DNA of 18,509 nt, taken from assembly GCA_046726955.1 (NCBI GenBank), contig JBKPBQ010000067.1:1-18509 (forward strand), given 5' to 3'. Origin of the DNA: CAVPGH01 sp046726955 (GTDB lineage Bacteria; Acidobacteriota; Vicinamibacteria; Fen-336). Both the position numbers and the translations under genes were made by a program. Positions 1-6,448 of this stretch are shown piece after piece. Under the pieces are notes generated by a model that had not been told where the DNA came from, did no database searches, and saw nothing but the letters and a program-made list of their open reading frames with translations. Each line of letters begins with the position of its first letter. Within the stretch, counting starts at the first letter, position 1.

Positions 1-297
1 GAGCAGGGTCGTGCGAGCGATCCGAAGGACCCCGTGGCGGTGTTCTACGCCGGTCTCTGCCGGCTCGCCCTGGGCCGGACCCGGGAAGCGAGCCAGGATC
101 TCGGGCAGGTCTTGACGCTCAGGGAGAGCGAGCTCAAGGCGCCCGCCGAGTGGTACCTGGCTCTGGCCCACGTGCGCAGCCAGGATTTCGCGGCGGCACG
201 GTCACGGCTGCAGCACATCGTTGAGGCGGGCGGCTTCTACCAGGACAAGGCCCGCACCCTTCTCTCCGAGCTGGACCGCCTCGATCACCGGCCCTGA
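1..297 (+). CDS. TPR-type protein, C-terminal part (5' end outside window)
   Basis: The frame is open from the first base of the window and ends at TGA 295-297, so only about 98 C-terminal residues are present. They form helix-turn-helix pairs typical of tetratricopeptide repeats: a VFYAGLCRLALGR segment, then EWYLALAHVRSQDFAAARSRL, then a closing helix KARTLLSELDRL. Such TPR tails are known at the end of zinc-finger anti-sigma-like proteins and general scaffold proteins in soil bacteria. Which of these applies cannot be decided without the missing N-terminus. No signal peptide or membrane segment is visible in the part present. The gene lies on the opposite strand to the ECF sigma gene to its right, with transposase debris between them. 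Confidence is high that it is coding and moderate that it is TPR; the function is unknown. Confidence 0.7.
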   Translation, partial: EQGRASDPKDPVAVFYAGLCRLALGRTREASQDLGQVLTLRESELKAPAEWYLALAHVRSQDFAAARSRLQHIVEAGGFYQDKARTLLSELDRLDHRP

Positions 298-384
298 CGG
301 GCGCCCATCCCCTTCGCGTGTCAGGGGCACTCCTCACCCGCCCGAGTCAGACGCCAGCATCGCCACCGCGGAGCCGCTGCCGAA

Positions 385-609
385 GCGTTGTTGCTCTTCA
401 AGCTGGGCCAGGATGATCGCGAAGGTCTACCACGTGGATCCCCTCGTCTGTTCCCGCTGTGGCCAGCGCATGAGCATCCCGCTTTCGTGACCGATCAGTT
501 GTCGATCGGAAGGATCCTCGACCACCTCGGCCTCTGCGAGCGGGAGCAGAGCAAGCCCCGCCCCCACGCGAGATCCTTCGCGTCGCCGAGCACGACGAGG
601 TTGGGGCGT
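385..609 (+). pseudogene. IS91-type transposase C-terminal remnant, frameshifted
   Basis: Reading frame 2 gives SSWARMIAKVYHVDPLVCSR followed by CGQRMSI (about 395-478), the zinc-ribbon-like segment found near the C-terminus of IS91-type (Y2) transposases. A one-base frame change at about 475-483 continues the same protein as AFVTDQLSIGRILDHLGL in frame 1 (481-534). A second change at about 560 gives REILRVAEHDEV in frame 3 (567-602). At least two frameshifts and the absence of the whole catalytic N-terminus show a dead fragment. No terminal inverted repeats are expected for IS91, and no element ends were recognised. The rest of the 298-773 gap (298-384 and 610-773) shows nothing supportable. 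The family call rests on remembered C-terminal family patterns. Confidence 0.7.
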
Positions 610-773
610 GCCGGGGTCGCTTAGCCCGCTCAGCTCATCAGCCACCCCACACCCCAGATAGGTGTGGAGGAACGCAGAGAGTGCTTCGCACGCCAACCCC
701 CGAGCCATCGGCGCCTCATCCCGCGTGACCAACCACCCAGGCTACGCAACAAACCGCCTACGGATTGTTGGGG

Positions 774-1346
774 CTATGCAGCGTGCCCGCCCGATGCCGA
801 CCGGGGCGTGACCGCTGGCGAGGGATCGCTCCTGAGAAGAGCGCTCACGGAGTGTCGAAGCCGTGCGCGGCCGCGAGACAAACTGGACATCACCGTACCC
901 ATGGGAATGTCGGCCACGTCGGCAATCTCCTTGTAAGACAGACCCTCCAGCTCGCGCAGCACCAGCAGCTCTCGGAGCTTGACCGGCAATTCGTCGAGAG
1001 CGCGCTGCATCAACTGGCGATCGGCCTTCTGCAGCAGCAACGTTGAAGGGTCGGAGCTCCCTCCCTCGTCGCTGTGTATTTCCTCGTCGAACTCGATCGT
1101 AGGTCTCCGCGCCCGGTTCTGTTGGAGCCAGGTGTAACCGGTGTTGCGCACGATCTTGAGCAGCCATGCGCGAGAATCGCCCCCACGGAAGCCCTCGAAG
1201 AATCGAAGCGCTCGCACGTAGGCTTCCTGCACCACATCCTTTGCGTCCTGGTCGTCGCGCGTCAGCCAGCGCGCCAGGTTGTAGGCAGCATCCAGATGTG
1301 GGAGGAGGTACTCTCCAGAGTCTCGGGGGCCGGTGTGTTCGGGCAT
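774..1346 (-). CDS. ECF-type RNA polymerase sigma factor
   Basis: A 190-residue extracytoplasmic-function sigma factor of the sigma-70 family, which directs RNA polymerase to a small set of promoters. Region 2 covers about residues 14-79 and includes DDQDAKDVVQEAYVRALRF and the WLLKIVRNTGYTWLQ helix. Region 4 covers about 113-166 (ALDELPVKLRELLVLRELEG, then the helix-turn-helix LSYKEIADVADIPMGTVMSS and SRGRARLR). The frame stays open upstream, but ATG 1346-1344 is chosen because AGGGAGA lies 5 nt before it and the conserved core starts just after. The length is normal for the family. No anti-sigma gene follows on the minus strand; the sequence downstream is transposase debris. It is divergent from the membrane regulator at 1575, whose upstream region has an ECF-like promoter, so that gene is a candidate target. 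The target specificity itself cannot be read from the sequence. Confidence 0.92.
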   Translation of the reverse strand: MPEHTGPRDSGEYLLPHLDAAYNLARWLTRDDQDAKDVVQEAYVRALRFFEGFRGGDSRAWLLKIVRNTGYTWLQQNRARRPTIEFDEEIHSDEGGSSDPSTLLLQKADRQLMQRALDELPVKLRELLVLRELEGLSYKEIADVADIPMGTVMSSLSRGRARLRHSVSALLRSDPSPAVTPRSASGGHAA

Positions 1347-1351
1347 CCACT

Positions 1352-1358
1352 TCTCCCT
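1352..1358 (-). promoter_or_regulatory. Ribosome binding site deciding the sigma factor start
   Basis: On the minus strand AGGGAGA lies 5 nt before ATG 1346. It favours this start over the in-frame upstream ATG at 1397, which would add 17 residues without family similarity. Confidence 0.7.
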
Positions 1359-1480
1359 GCCGGCGGGTGCGGGGCTGCACAATCGCCGTCGCCACACCCA
1401 ATCTGGTCGGGGGGACCGGCTTCTTCAATGGACGGGCAATCCTTCCTCGATGGAATGTCAGTCCCCTGGCAACTCCTGGT

Positions 1481-1506
1481 GGAACCGCGTCTTACCAGCA
1501 GCCGTC
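1481..1506 (+). promoter_or_regulatory. Putative ECF sigma promoter facing the membrane regulator
   Basis: GGAACC at 1481-1486 and CGTC at 1503-1506 are separated by 16 nt, a close match to the common ECF promoter form (-35 GGAAC, -10 CGTC). It points toward the gene at 1575, whose ATG is 68 nt after the -10 element. It lies in the spacer shared with the divergent ECF sigma gene. Recognition by that particular sigma factor is inference. Confidence 0.5.
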
Positions 1507-1574
1507 TCCCGAGCCGGCCAAGCCTTCATAGCCGCCAACCGAAGTGATACCCTGCCCACAGGGCGTCGTCGCAC

Positions 1575-3509
1575 ATGGAAGGGACCATCCGTTCCCCCGG
1601 CCGAATCCGTTTCGGAACTTTCGAGGTCGATCTTCGAGCGGGTGAGCTGCGGCGGAAGGGCTTGAAGGTCAAGCTCCAGGAGCAGCCGTTTCACGTCCTG
1701 GCGATGCTGCTCGAGCATAGGGGCGACGTCGTAACGCGCGAGGAGCTCCAGAAGGCGCTTTGGCCCGGCGATACCCTCGTAGACTTCGACCACGGGCTCA
1801 ACAAGGCAATCAACAAGATCCGTCAGGCGCTGGGTGATTCCTCGGAGAATCCTCGCTTTGTGGAGACGCTGGGCCGCCGCGGCTACCGCTTCATCGCGGA
1901 CGCGGCAATCGTCGATGAAGCTCCTCGCGACCGACCAGAGCTGGTCACCGGAGGTTCTCCCGGGCTAGGAGATCCTGCCCGGGTTGAGCCGGTTGGGAAG
2001 CCCGCCCCCCCCAAGCGTCTTTCGTGGCCGTTCGATTGGAAGGTACCGGGCTTCGCCCTGGTCTTCGTGCTGCTGATTCTCATGGTCTGGATACTTCACC
2101 CCGGGAGCCACGCGTCACCCAATGTTCGGTCCCTGGCGGTGCTTCCACTGGAGAGCCTCTCCGATGATGCGTCGCAGGATTACTTCGCCGACGGCATGAC
2201 CGACGAGCTGATCACCGACCTGGGGCAGATCAGGGCTCTGCGTGTGGTCTCCCGTACCTCGGTGATGCAATACAAGCGCACGCGCAAGCCCTTGCCGCAG
2301 GTCGCGCGCGAGCTGAACGTAGATGCCGTGGTGGAGGGCACGGTCCTGCGTGCCGGCGAGCAGGTTCGAATCACCGCGCAGTTGATCCAGGCGTCTGCCG
2401 ACAAGCACTTGTGGGCCCAGAGCTATGAGGGCGATTTTCGCGATGCCATGGCCCTCCAGAGCAAGGTAGCCCGCGCCATCGCCGAGCAGATCCAGATCAA
2501 TTTGAATCCGGGCGAAGAGGCGGCGCTGAAGAACGTGAGGGTCGTGAGCCCGGAAGCCTACGAGGCCTATCTCAAGGGACGATACTTCTGGAACAAGAGG
2601 ACCGCCGATGGCTTGACGACGGCGGTCGATCATTTCAATCACGCAATAGAAAAAGATCCGAGCTACGCCCAGGCCTACTCTGGGTTGGCCGACGCTTATG
2701 CCTTGTTGGGAGATTGGCAGTACGCTCGGATGACCCCCAGGGAGGCACTCCCCAGAGCCGAGGCGGCGGCGATCAAAGCCCTGGAGCTGGACGACACGCT
2801 CGGCGAAGCTCACACCTCGCTCGCATTCTGCCGGGATGGCTTCGACTGGGATTTCGAAGCCGGCGAGAAAGAGTTCCGGCGGGCGCTTGAGCTCAACCCG
2901 GGCTATGCAACCGGTCACCACTGGTATGCCTGGCACTTGAGCTTGTTGGGCCGGAATGGCGAAGCCATCGCCGAAATGAGAAGAGCCGTAGACCTGGATC
3001 CGCTGTCCCTCATCATCAACGCCGATCTGGCCGAGCTTCTTCTGATTGCGCATCTCTACGACGACTCGATCCGACAGAGCCGCAAGACGATCGAGCTCGA
3101 CCCCAATTTTGGCCTCGCCCATAACCAGCTGGCCCAGGCTTACCTCCAAAGACAGATGCACGATGAGGCGATCGCCGAGCTACAGAAAGCGGTCCAGCTC
3201 TCCGGAGGCAGCCCGACGTGCAGGGCGAATCTGGCTCGCGCTTATGCGGCATCAGGCAGAAGGGCCGAAGCGGTGCAGCTCCTCAGTGATCTGATAGGGC
3301 GCGCGGAACCCCGCAATTCGCATGCCTCGGAGATCGCCATGATCTATGCCGCCCTCGGCGACAGAGATCACGCGATGACTTGGCTCGAGAGGGGCTATGA
3401 AGAGCGAATCAACCCGGGTGTCCTCCTGCGGCCGGGTTTCGATCCTCTCCGCTCCGACCCGCGGTTCCAGGGCCTCGTGCGCCGCATTGGCCTGAACCCG
3501 GTAGGCTAG
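1575..3509 (+). CDS. CadC-like winged-helix membrane regulator with TolB-like and TPR domains
   Basis: A 644-residue one-component regulator. Residues 9-109 form an OmpR/PhoB-type winged helix; the end of the domain, NPRFVETLGRRGYRFIA, is the family signature. Residues 157-175 are one hydrophobic membrane segment (GFALVFVLLILMVWIL). Residues 183-316 match the TolB-N/FlgO-like region common in these proteins (SLAVLPLESLSDD, DYFADGMTDELITDL). From about 327 to 640 there is a TPR array (DHFNHAIEKDPSYAQAYSGL and later AIAEMRRAVDLDPLS). The layout suggests DNA binding in the cytoplasm controlled by an extracytoplasmic sensor or scaffold, as in CadC and ToxR. Proteins of this build are very abundant in Acidobacteriota. 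The ATG at 1575 is the first that fits the domain; its SD is weak. It is divergent from the ECF sigma gene and has an ECF-like promoter upstream. The ligand and targets are unknown. Confidence 0.9.
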   Translation: MEGTIRSPGRIRFGTFEVDLRAGELRRKGLKVKLQEQPFHVLAMLLEHRGDVVTREELQKALWPGDTLVDFDHGLNKAINKIRQALGDSSENPRFVETLGRRGYRFIADAAIVDEAPRDRPELVTGGSPGLGDPARVEPVGKPAPPKRLSWPFDWKVPGFALVFVLLILMVWILHPGSHASPNVRSLAVLPLESLSDDASQDYFADGMTDELITDLGQIRALRVVSRTSVMQYKRTRKPLPQVARELNVDAVVEGTVLRAGEQVRITAQLIQASADKHLWAQSYEGDFRDAMALQSKVARAIAEQIQINLNPGEEAALKNVRVVSPEAYEAYLKGRYFWNKRTADGLTTAVDHFNHAIEKDPSYAQAYSGLADAYALLGDWQYARMTPREALPRAEAAAIKALELDDTLGEAHTSLAFCRDGFDWDFEAGEKEFRRALELNPGYATGHHWYAWHLSLLGRNGEAIAEMRRAVDLDPLSLIINADLAELLLIAHLYDDSIRQSRKTIELDPNFGLAHNQLAQAYLQRQMHDEAIAELQKAVQLSGGSPTCRANLARAYAASGRRAEAVQLLSDLIGRAEPRNSHASEIAMIYAALGDRDHAMTWLERGYEERINPGVLLRPGFDPLRSDPRFQGLVRRIGLNPVG

Positions 3510-3524
3510 AGAATTCGATGACGC

Positions 3525-3543
3525 GCGGAGTCCAGGACTCCGC
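3525..3543 (+). terminator. Hairpin after the regulator gene, candidate terminator
   Basis: GCGGAGTCC and GGACTCCGC form a perfect inverted repeat around a single A, starting 15 nt after the stop of the regulator gene. As RNA it would give an 8-bp GC-rich stem with a CAG loop. No T-run follows, so it could also be a palindromic protein-binding site. Confidence 0.45.
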
Positions 3544-3815
3544 TCACGTGCCGGCGCGACCCGCGTCGCAGCACTGTCGCAGATAGCCCGGTAGCCCCCC
3601 ACAGCTCGCGCGCCGGCTGCGGCGCTGACCGCGCAACCGCCCTCTCCGTGGTGGGAGCCGACCTCGAGAAGTCGCCTCGAACCGCGACGATCGCGTGCCT
3701 ACCCGGCTCTCCGTCGGGAATAGTTCGGCGGCAGGCCTGGTCTGTATACGCGAGGGAGGCGCAGTTCACCGTCGTAGGCAATGTGGACAGAACGAAGACA
3801 AGAAGGGAGGCGTTC
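3544..3815 (+). other. Intergenic leader region before the cupredoxin operon
   Basis: No supportable gene lies here. The cupredoxin frame stays open upstream to about 3648, but that extension has no family-like sequence and would bury the signal peptide. The stretch holds a candidate promoter (3717-3742) and ends with the GGGAGG ribosome site at about 3804-3809. Confidence 0.4.
3717..3742 (+). promoter_or_regulatory. Possible ECF-type promoter for the cupredoxin operon
   Basis: GGAAT at 3717-3721 and GTC at 3740-3742 are separated by 18 nt, the same spacing as GGAAC to GTC in the stronger site at 1481-1506. The ATG of the cupredoxin gene is 74 nt further on. GGAAT is an accepted -35 variant for some ECF sigma factors, for example SigR of Streptomyces, but a short motif like this can occur by chance. 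Confidence 0.3.
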
Positions 3816-4235
3816 ATGCGTGAGTTCGTGATGGGCGGTGCCGTGGTCGCCTTGGGCCTGTGTATGTGGGCGTGCGGCGGAGGCTATTCCAGCGGTAGCA
3901 GCGGGAACCCGAACAATCCGACGCCGCCGGGGGCTCCCGGCGTCGTGACGATCAACGTGGTCGCGATCAACGGCTCGCAGTCGTTCTCACCGAATCCGGC
4001 GACGCTGCCGGCGGGTCAGATGATCGTGTGGCACAACGTCGACAACGTGACCCACCACGTGGTGCTGAACGACGGGTCGGTGGACACGGGTGATCTTCTC
4101 CCCGGAGCTTCGAGTGGGCCCATGCCGATCGAAGTCGCAGGCCCGTACCACTGCTCGATCCATCCCGTGATGGTGGGCAGCATCAATCAGGCCACGGCTT
4201 CACAACCGCCCTGCACGGGCGCGTATTGCCAGTGA
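3816..4235 (+). CDS. Cupredoxin/plastocyanin-like lipoprotein
   Basis: A 139-residue probable exported electron carrier or copper protein. Residues 1-20 look like a lipoprotein signal (VVALGLCMWAC, with Cys20 the likely lipidated residue, although M-W-A before the Cys is not a textbook lipobox). A Gly/Ser/Pro/Asn-rich linker follows to about 40. The cupredoxin fold covers about 43-125: QSFSPNPATLPAGQMIVWHN, then THHVVL, then YHCSIHPVMVG. Type I copper ligands are His80 or His81, Cys113, His116 and Met119, all present. ATG 3816 is chosen because GGGAGG lies 6 nt upstream and it gives a clean signal peptide. It is the first gene of a probable operon with the YceI and methyltransferase genes, all on the same strand. 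The physiological partner is not known. Confidence 0.85.
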   Translation: MREFVMGGAVVALGLCMWACGGGYSSGSSGNPNNPTPPGAPGVVTINVVAINGSQSFSPNPATLPAGQMIVWHNVDNVTHHVVLNDGSVDTGDLLPGASSGPMPIEVAGPYHCSIHPVMVGSINQATASQPPCTGAYCQ

Positions 4236-4248
4236 ACGGCGAGTTCAC
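4232..4248 (+). promoter_or_regulatory. Intercistronic hairpin over the cupredoxin stop codon
   Basis: GTGAAC (4232-4237) and GTTCAC (4243-4248) are a perfect inverted repeat with a 5-nt loop. The stop codon 4233-4235 is inside the stem. It could act as an RNA stability or attenuation element between the first and second genes of the operon. There is no T-run. Confidence 0.35.
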
Positions 4249-4317
4249 CTCAACCATCGGGGGAGGACGCGTTGAACGAGCGCCCCTATCCGACTCGCAG
4301 AAAGGGCGTACCTGGGC

Positions 4318-4944
4318 ATGTTCAAAGATGCTCTTGGAGCGGCTCTAGTCCTGGCTCTCGCCGCTCGGAGCGACGCCGCAGAGGAGCTGACCTATGTGGT
4401 GGATCCCGCGCGCAGCACGGTCGCGATCCACGTGGGGCGGGCTGGCCTCTTCAGGTTTGCCGGACACGACCACGAGGTCCTGGCACCCGGCCTCGAGGGG
4501 CTGGCTCGACCCGACCCGAGTGACCTGGGCCGATCCAGCGTCAGCCTGACCCTGGACGCCACCGCGCTGAGAGTATCGGGACGAGGGGAGCCGCCCGAGG
4601 ACGTGCCGAAGGTGCAGGCGAGGATGGTCGGGCCCGAGCTGCTCGACGTGGCTCACTTCCCATGGGTGACCTTCCGCTCCACGAAGGTCGAGGGGCGCGA
4701 GGTGGCGAAGGGACTCTACGACCTACAGGTCAGCGGCGAGCTGACGCTCCACGGCGTGACCCGGTCGACACTCGTTCCGATGCGGGTCGAGGTCTCCGGC
4801 GACACGCTCATGGCCACGGGCAGTCTCGTCGTCCGGCACACTGACTTCGGCCTGACTCCCATCTCGGTGGCCGGGGTCGTGAAGGTCAAGAACGAGCTCG
4901 CCATCGACTTCAAGATCGAGGCCGCGGCGAGGACGCAGAGATGA
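4318..4944 (+). CDS. YceI-family secreted protein
   Basis: A 208-residue YceI-like protein with an N-terminal signal peptide (ALGAALVLALAARSDAA, cleavage near residues 20-21). YceI proteins are periplasmic lipocalin-like beta barrels that bind isoprenoid or other lipophilic molecules. Visible family landmarks are YVVDPARSTVAIHV (26-39), the FAGHDHEV turn (47-54), LDVAHFPWVTFRSTKVEG (109-126), VSGELTLHGVTR (138-149) and FGLTPISVAGVVKVKNELAI (177-196). The length is normal. It overlaps the methyltransferase by ATGA, so the two are probably translationally coupled. The start is uncertain: ATG 4318 has only AAAGG 12 nt upstream, while a much better SD (GGGGGAGG, 4259-4266) precedes a TTG at 4272 that is out of frame. 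The ligand cannot be predicted. Confidence 0.88.
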   Translation: MFKDALGAALVLALAARSDAAEELTYVVDPARSTVAIHVGRAGLFRFAGHDHEVLAPGLEGLARPDPSDLGRSSVSLTLDATALRVSGRGEPPEDVPKVQARMVGPELLDVAHFPWVTFRSTKVEGREVAKGLYDLQVSGELTLHGVTRSTLVPMRVEVSGDTLMATGSLVVRHTDFGLTPISVAGVVKVKNELAIDFKIEAAARTQR

Positions 4945-5870
4945 GAGCCGATCCCGCAGCCCCGCGTCGGTTCTCGATGGCGCCCAGGGCGATGACGAAG
5001 GAAACGACGCAATCCTTCAACGAAGATTATGCGAGCAGCATGCAGCGCATGTTCGCTGCGGTCAGCGACCTCTACGCCGAGTATTGGAACGACTTCTTCC
5101 ATTTCGCCATCTTCCCGAAGGGCAATGAGAGTTGGGACGATGCCTTTGCGTTCACGCATGCCAAGTATGTGAAGGCGCTGGACATTCACAACGCATGCAA
5201 GGTGTTGGAGCTGGCGTGTGGCAGGGGCGGATTCTCCAAGATCATGGCGCAGCACACCAAGGGCACCGTGCTTGGCATTGACATCTCCGGCTCGCAGTTG
5301 AGCCACGCGAAGCGCCATGAAGGGAAGAACCTCTCGTTCAAACAATACGACGTCATGAAAGTGGATCAGCTGGGCGAGACGTTCGACGCCGTCGCCTACA
5401 TGGATGCCGCCTGCTATCTGCCTGACAAGGCAACGGCGGTTTCCGCCATCTCGCGCGTCGTGAAGAAGGGTGGGCGCCTCCTTCTCATCGATTGGTGCAA
5501 GCAGGAGGGGCTGAGCCGGGTGCAGGAAGAGCTCGTGCTCGAACCGTTCATGGATTACTGGGCCGTGCCGAGCCTGGAGACCGCAGCAGGATACCGGCGC
5601 CATCTGAAGAAGGCAGGATTCAGGATACTCGCAGAGGAGGATTTGAATGACCGCACGCGTCCCAATTGGGATTTCGGCTACGACAGTGCGCTGAAGGCGG
5701 TCAAAGAGCTCTCATTCCGCGACGTTCCGCGATTGTTGTGGAAAGGGATGAAGCTGGGCCCTGAAGGCCTCCGGCTCATCAAAGAGCAATTCCCCTCCGC
5801 GCTGTACATCAAGACGGGATTCGACGCGGGGTTCCTGCGGTACGTCTACTTCGTGGCGGAGAAGATCTGA
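4941..5870 (+). CDS. Class I SAM-dependent methyltransferase
   Basis: A 309-residue cytoplasmic methyltransferase with a Rossmann fold. Motif I is VLELACGRGGFS (88-99), the acidic residue binding the SAM ribose is in GIDIS (Asp114), and the post-core motif FDAVAYMDAACYLPD (148-162) is followed by ISRVVKKGGRLLLIDW (170-185). The C-terminal half (ETAAGYRRHLKKAGFRILAE and beyond) resembles small-molecule or lipid methyltransferases related to the sterol/tocopherol/sarcosine group, but the substrate cannot be fixed. The start at 4941 overlaps the YceI stop as ATGA. Internal ATGs at 4978 and 4993 are alternatives that would remove 12 or 17 poorly conserved residues. Its codons use more A and T in third position than mprF does. 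Being coupled to a lipid-binding YceI protein suggests a hydrophobic substrate, which is inference. Confidence 0.85.
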   Translation: MRADPAAPRRFSMAPRAMTKETTQSFNEDYASSMQRMFAAVSDLYAEYWNDFFHFAIFPKGNESWDDAFAFTHAKYVKALDIHNACKVLELACGRGGFSKIMAQHTKGTVLGIDISGSQLSHAKRHEGKNLSFKQYDVMKVDQLGETFDAVAYMDAACYLPDKATAVSAISRVVKKGGRLLLIDWCKQEGLSRVQEELVLEPFMDYWAVPSLETAAGYRRHLKKAGFRILAEEDLNDRTRPNWDFGYDSALKAVKELSFRDVPRLLWKGMKLGPEGLRLIKEQFPSALYIKTGFDAGFLRYVYFVAEKI

Positions 5871-5871
5871 T

Positions 5872-5931
5872 CTCCCGTTCGTCCATCTACCGCGGGAGCT
5901 TCAGGGCAAGAACGTCGATCTTCTCGATCGA
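5872..5931 (+). terminator. Two weak hairpins after the methyltransferase
   Basis: CTCCCG (5872-5877) pairs with CGGGAG (5893-5898), and TCGATC (5915-5920) pairs with GATCGA (5926-5931) over a 5-nt loop. They begin 2 nt after the operon's last stop codon. Neither is followed by a T-run, so a terminator role is tentative. The remaining spacer to 6040 shows nothing else. Confidence 0.3.
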
Positions 5932-6040
5932 GGGTGGGGGGTGAGTTGGCGCTCGCCCTGATCGGCGCGCGCCGCGCCCTGGCGGCGAAAGGAATTGCTT
6001 GACGTCGGGGGCGCAGCGGAGCACCGTAGATGGGGAATAC

Positions 6041-6448
6041 ATGAAGAAGTCAACGAGCAGCTCTACCAAGAGGTCCCGATCCAAGGCGAGGTTGACGGAC
6101 GCCAGACAGGAGATCCACGCCTCGTCCGGGACGGCTGTCGCCGCCGAGTCGCTTCGAACCGGCGTGCCGCCGGCCGTCGCTGCTCACCGACGCGTCCCGA
6201 TCCCGGGCGACAGCGAGCCGACCCAGCCGGGCGACCCCGACGACCGCTCGCTCGCCAACGAAATGGTGGGCGAGGAGACGCCGGACGGAGCCGTGCCCAC
6301 CCCGGATCAGAACGACGTCGACGACATGGGCCGCGCGTACGGCTTGCAGGGGCGGGACACCGGCGCGCTGCACAGCGCCGCCGAGGTACTCGGCCGTCGC
6401 GACCGGCACCGTAGCGAGCTCCGGGCGCCGAAGCGATCGCGTCGCTAG
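6041..6448 (+). CDS. DUF6335-family small protein
   Basis: A 135-residue hydrophilic protein without signal peptide or membrane segment. Residues 1-17 are Ser/Lys/Arg-rich. The core at about 40-127 matches the DUF6335 pattern: TGVPPA, a Gly/Asp/Pro-rich stretch, NEMVGEETPDGAVPTPDQND, VDDMGRAYGL, DTGALHSAAEVLGRRDRHR. The family's function is not known. In most members remembered, the last motif continues RxELDPASAEDY; here it ends as RSELRAPKRSRR, so the tail is truncated or altered. ATG 6041 is chosen because GGGGA lies about 6 nt upstream; the frame is open for 14 more codons. It converges on the histidine kinase gene and the two stops overlap (TAG 6446-6448 and, on the other strand, 6447-6445). 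It could be misassigned if the family match is superficial. Confidence 0.7.
   Translation: MKKSTSSSTKRSRSKARLTDARQEIHASSGTAVAAESLRTGVPPAVAAHRRVPIPGDSEPTQPGDPDDRSLANEMVGEETPDGAVPTPDQNDVDDMGRAYGLQGRDTGALHSAAEVLGRRDRHRSELRAPKRSRR

Noticed and set aside
427..732. A minus-strand frame as a possible anti-sigma gene downstream of the ECF sigma factor
   Set aside because: It shows no zinc-finger or membrane segment and is antisense to the recognisable transposase remnant.
2115..3161. A 348-codon minus-strand frame opposite the regulator
   Set aside because: It is antisense to the TolB-like and TPR domains and has no family resemblance.
3648..3815. Upstream extension of the cupredoxin gene
   Set aside because: It would bury the signal peptide and has no similarity. 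ATG 3816 has a near-ideal SD.
4272..4523. An 83-codon frame starting at TTG after a strong SD
   Set aside because: Most of it overlaps the YceI gene and is Arg/Gly/Ser-rich shadow. Only its first part is of interest, as a possible lost YceI start or leader, and is reported as a finding.
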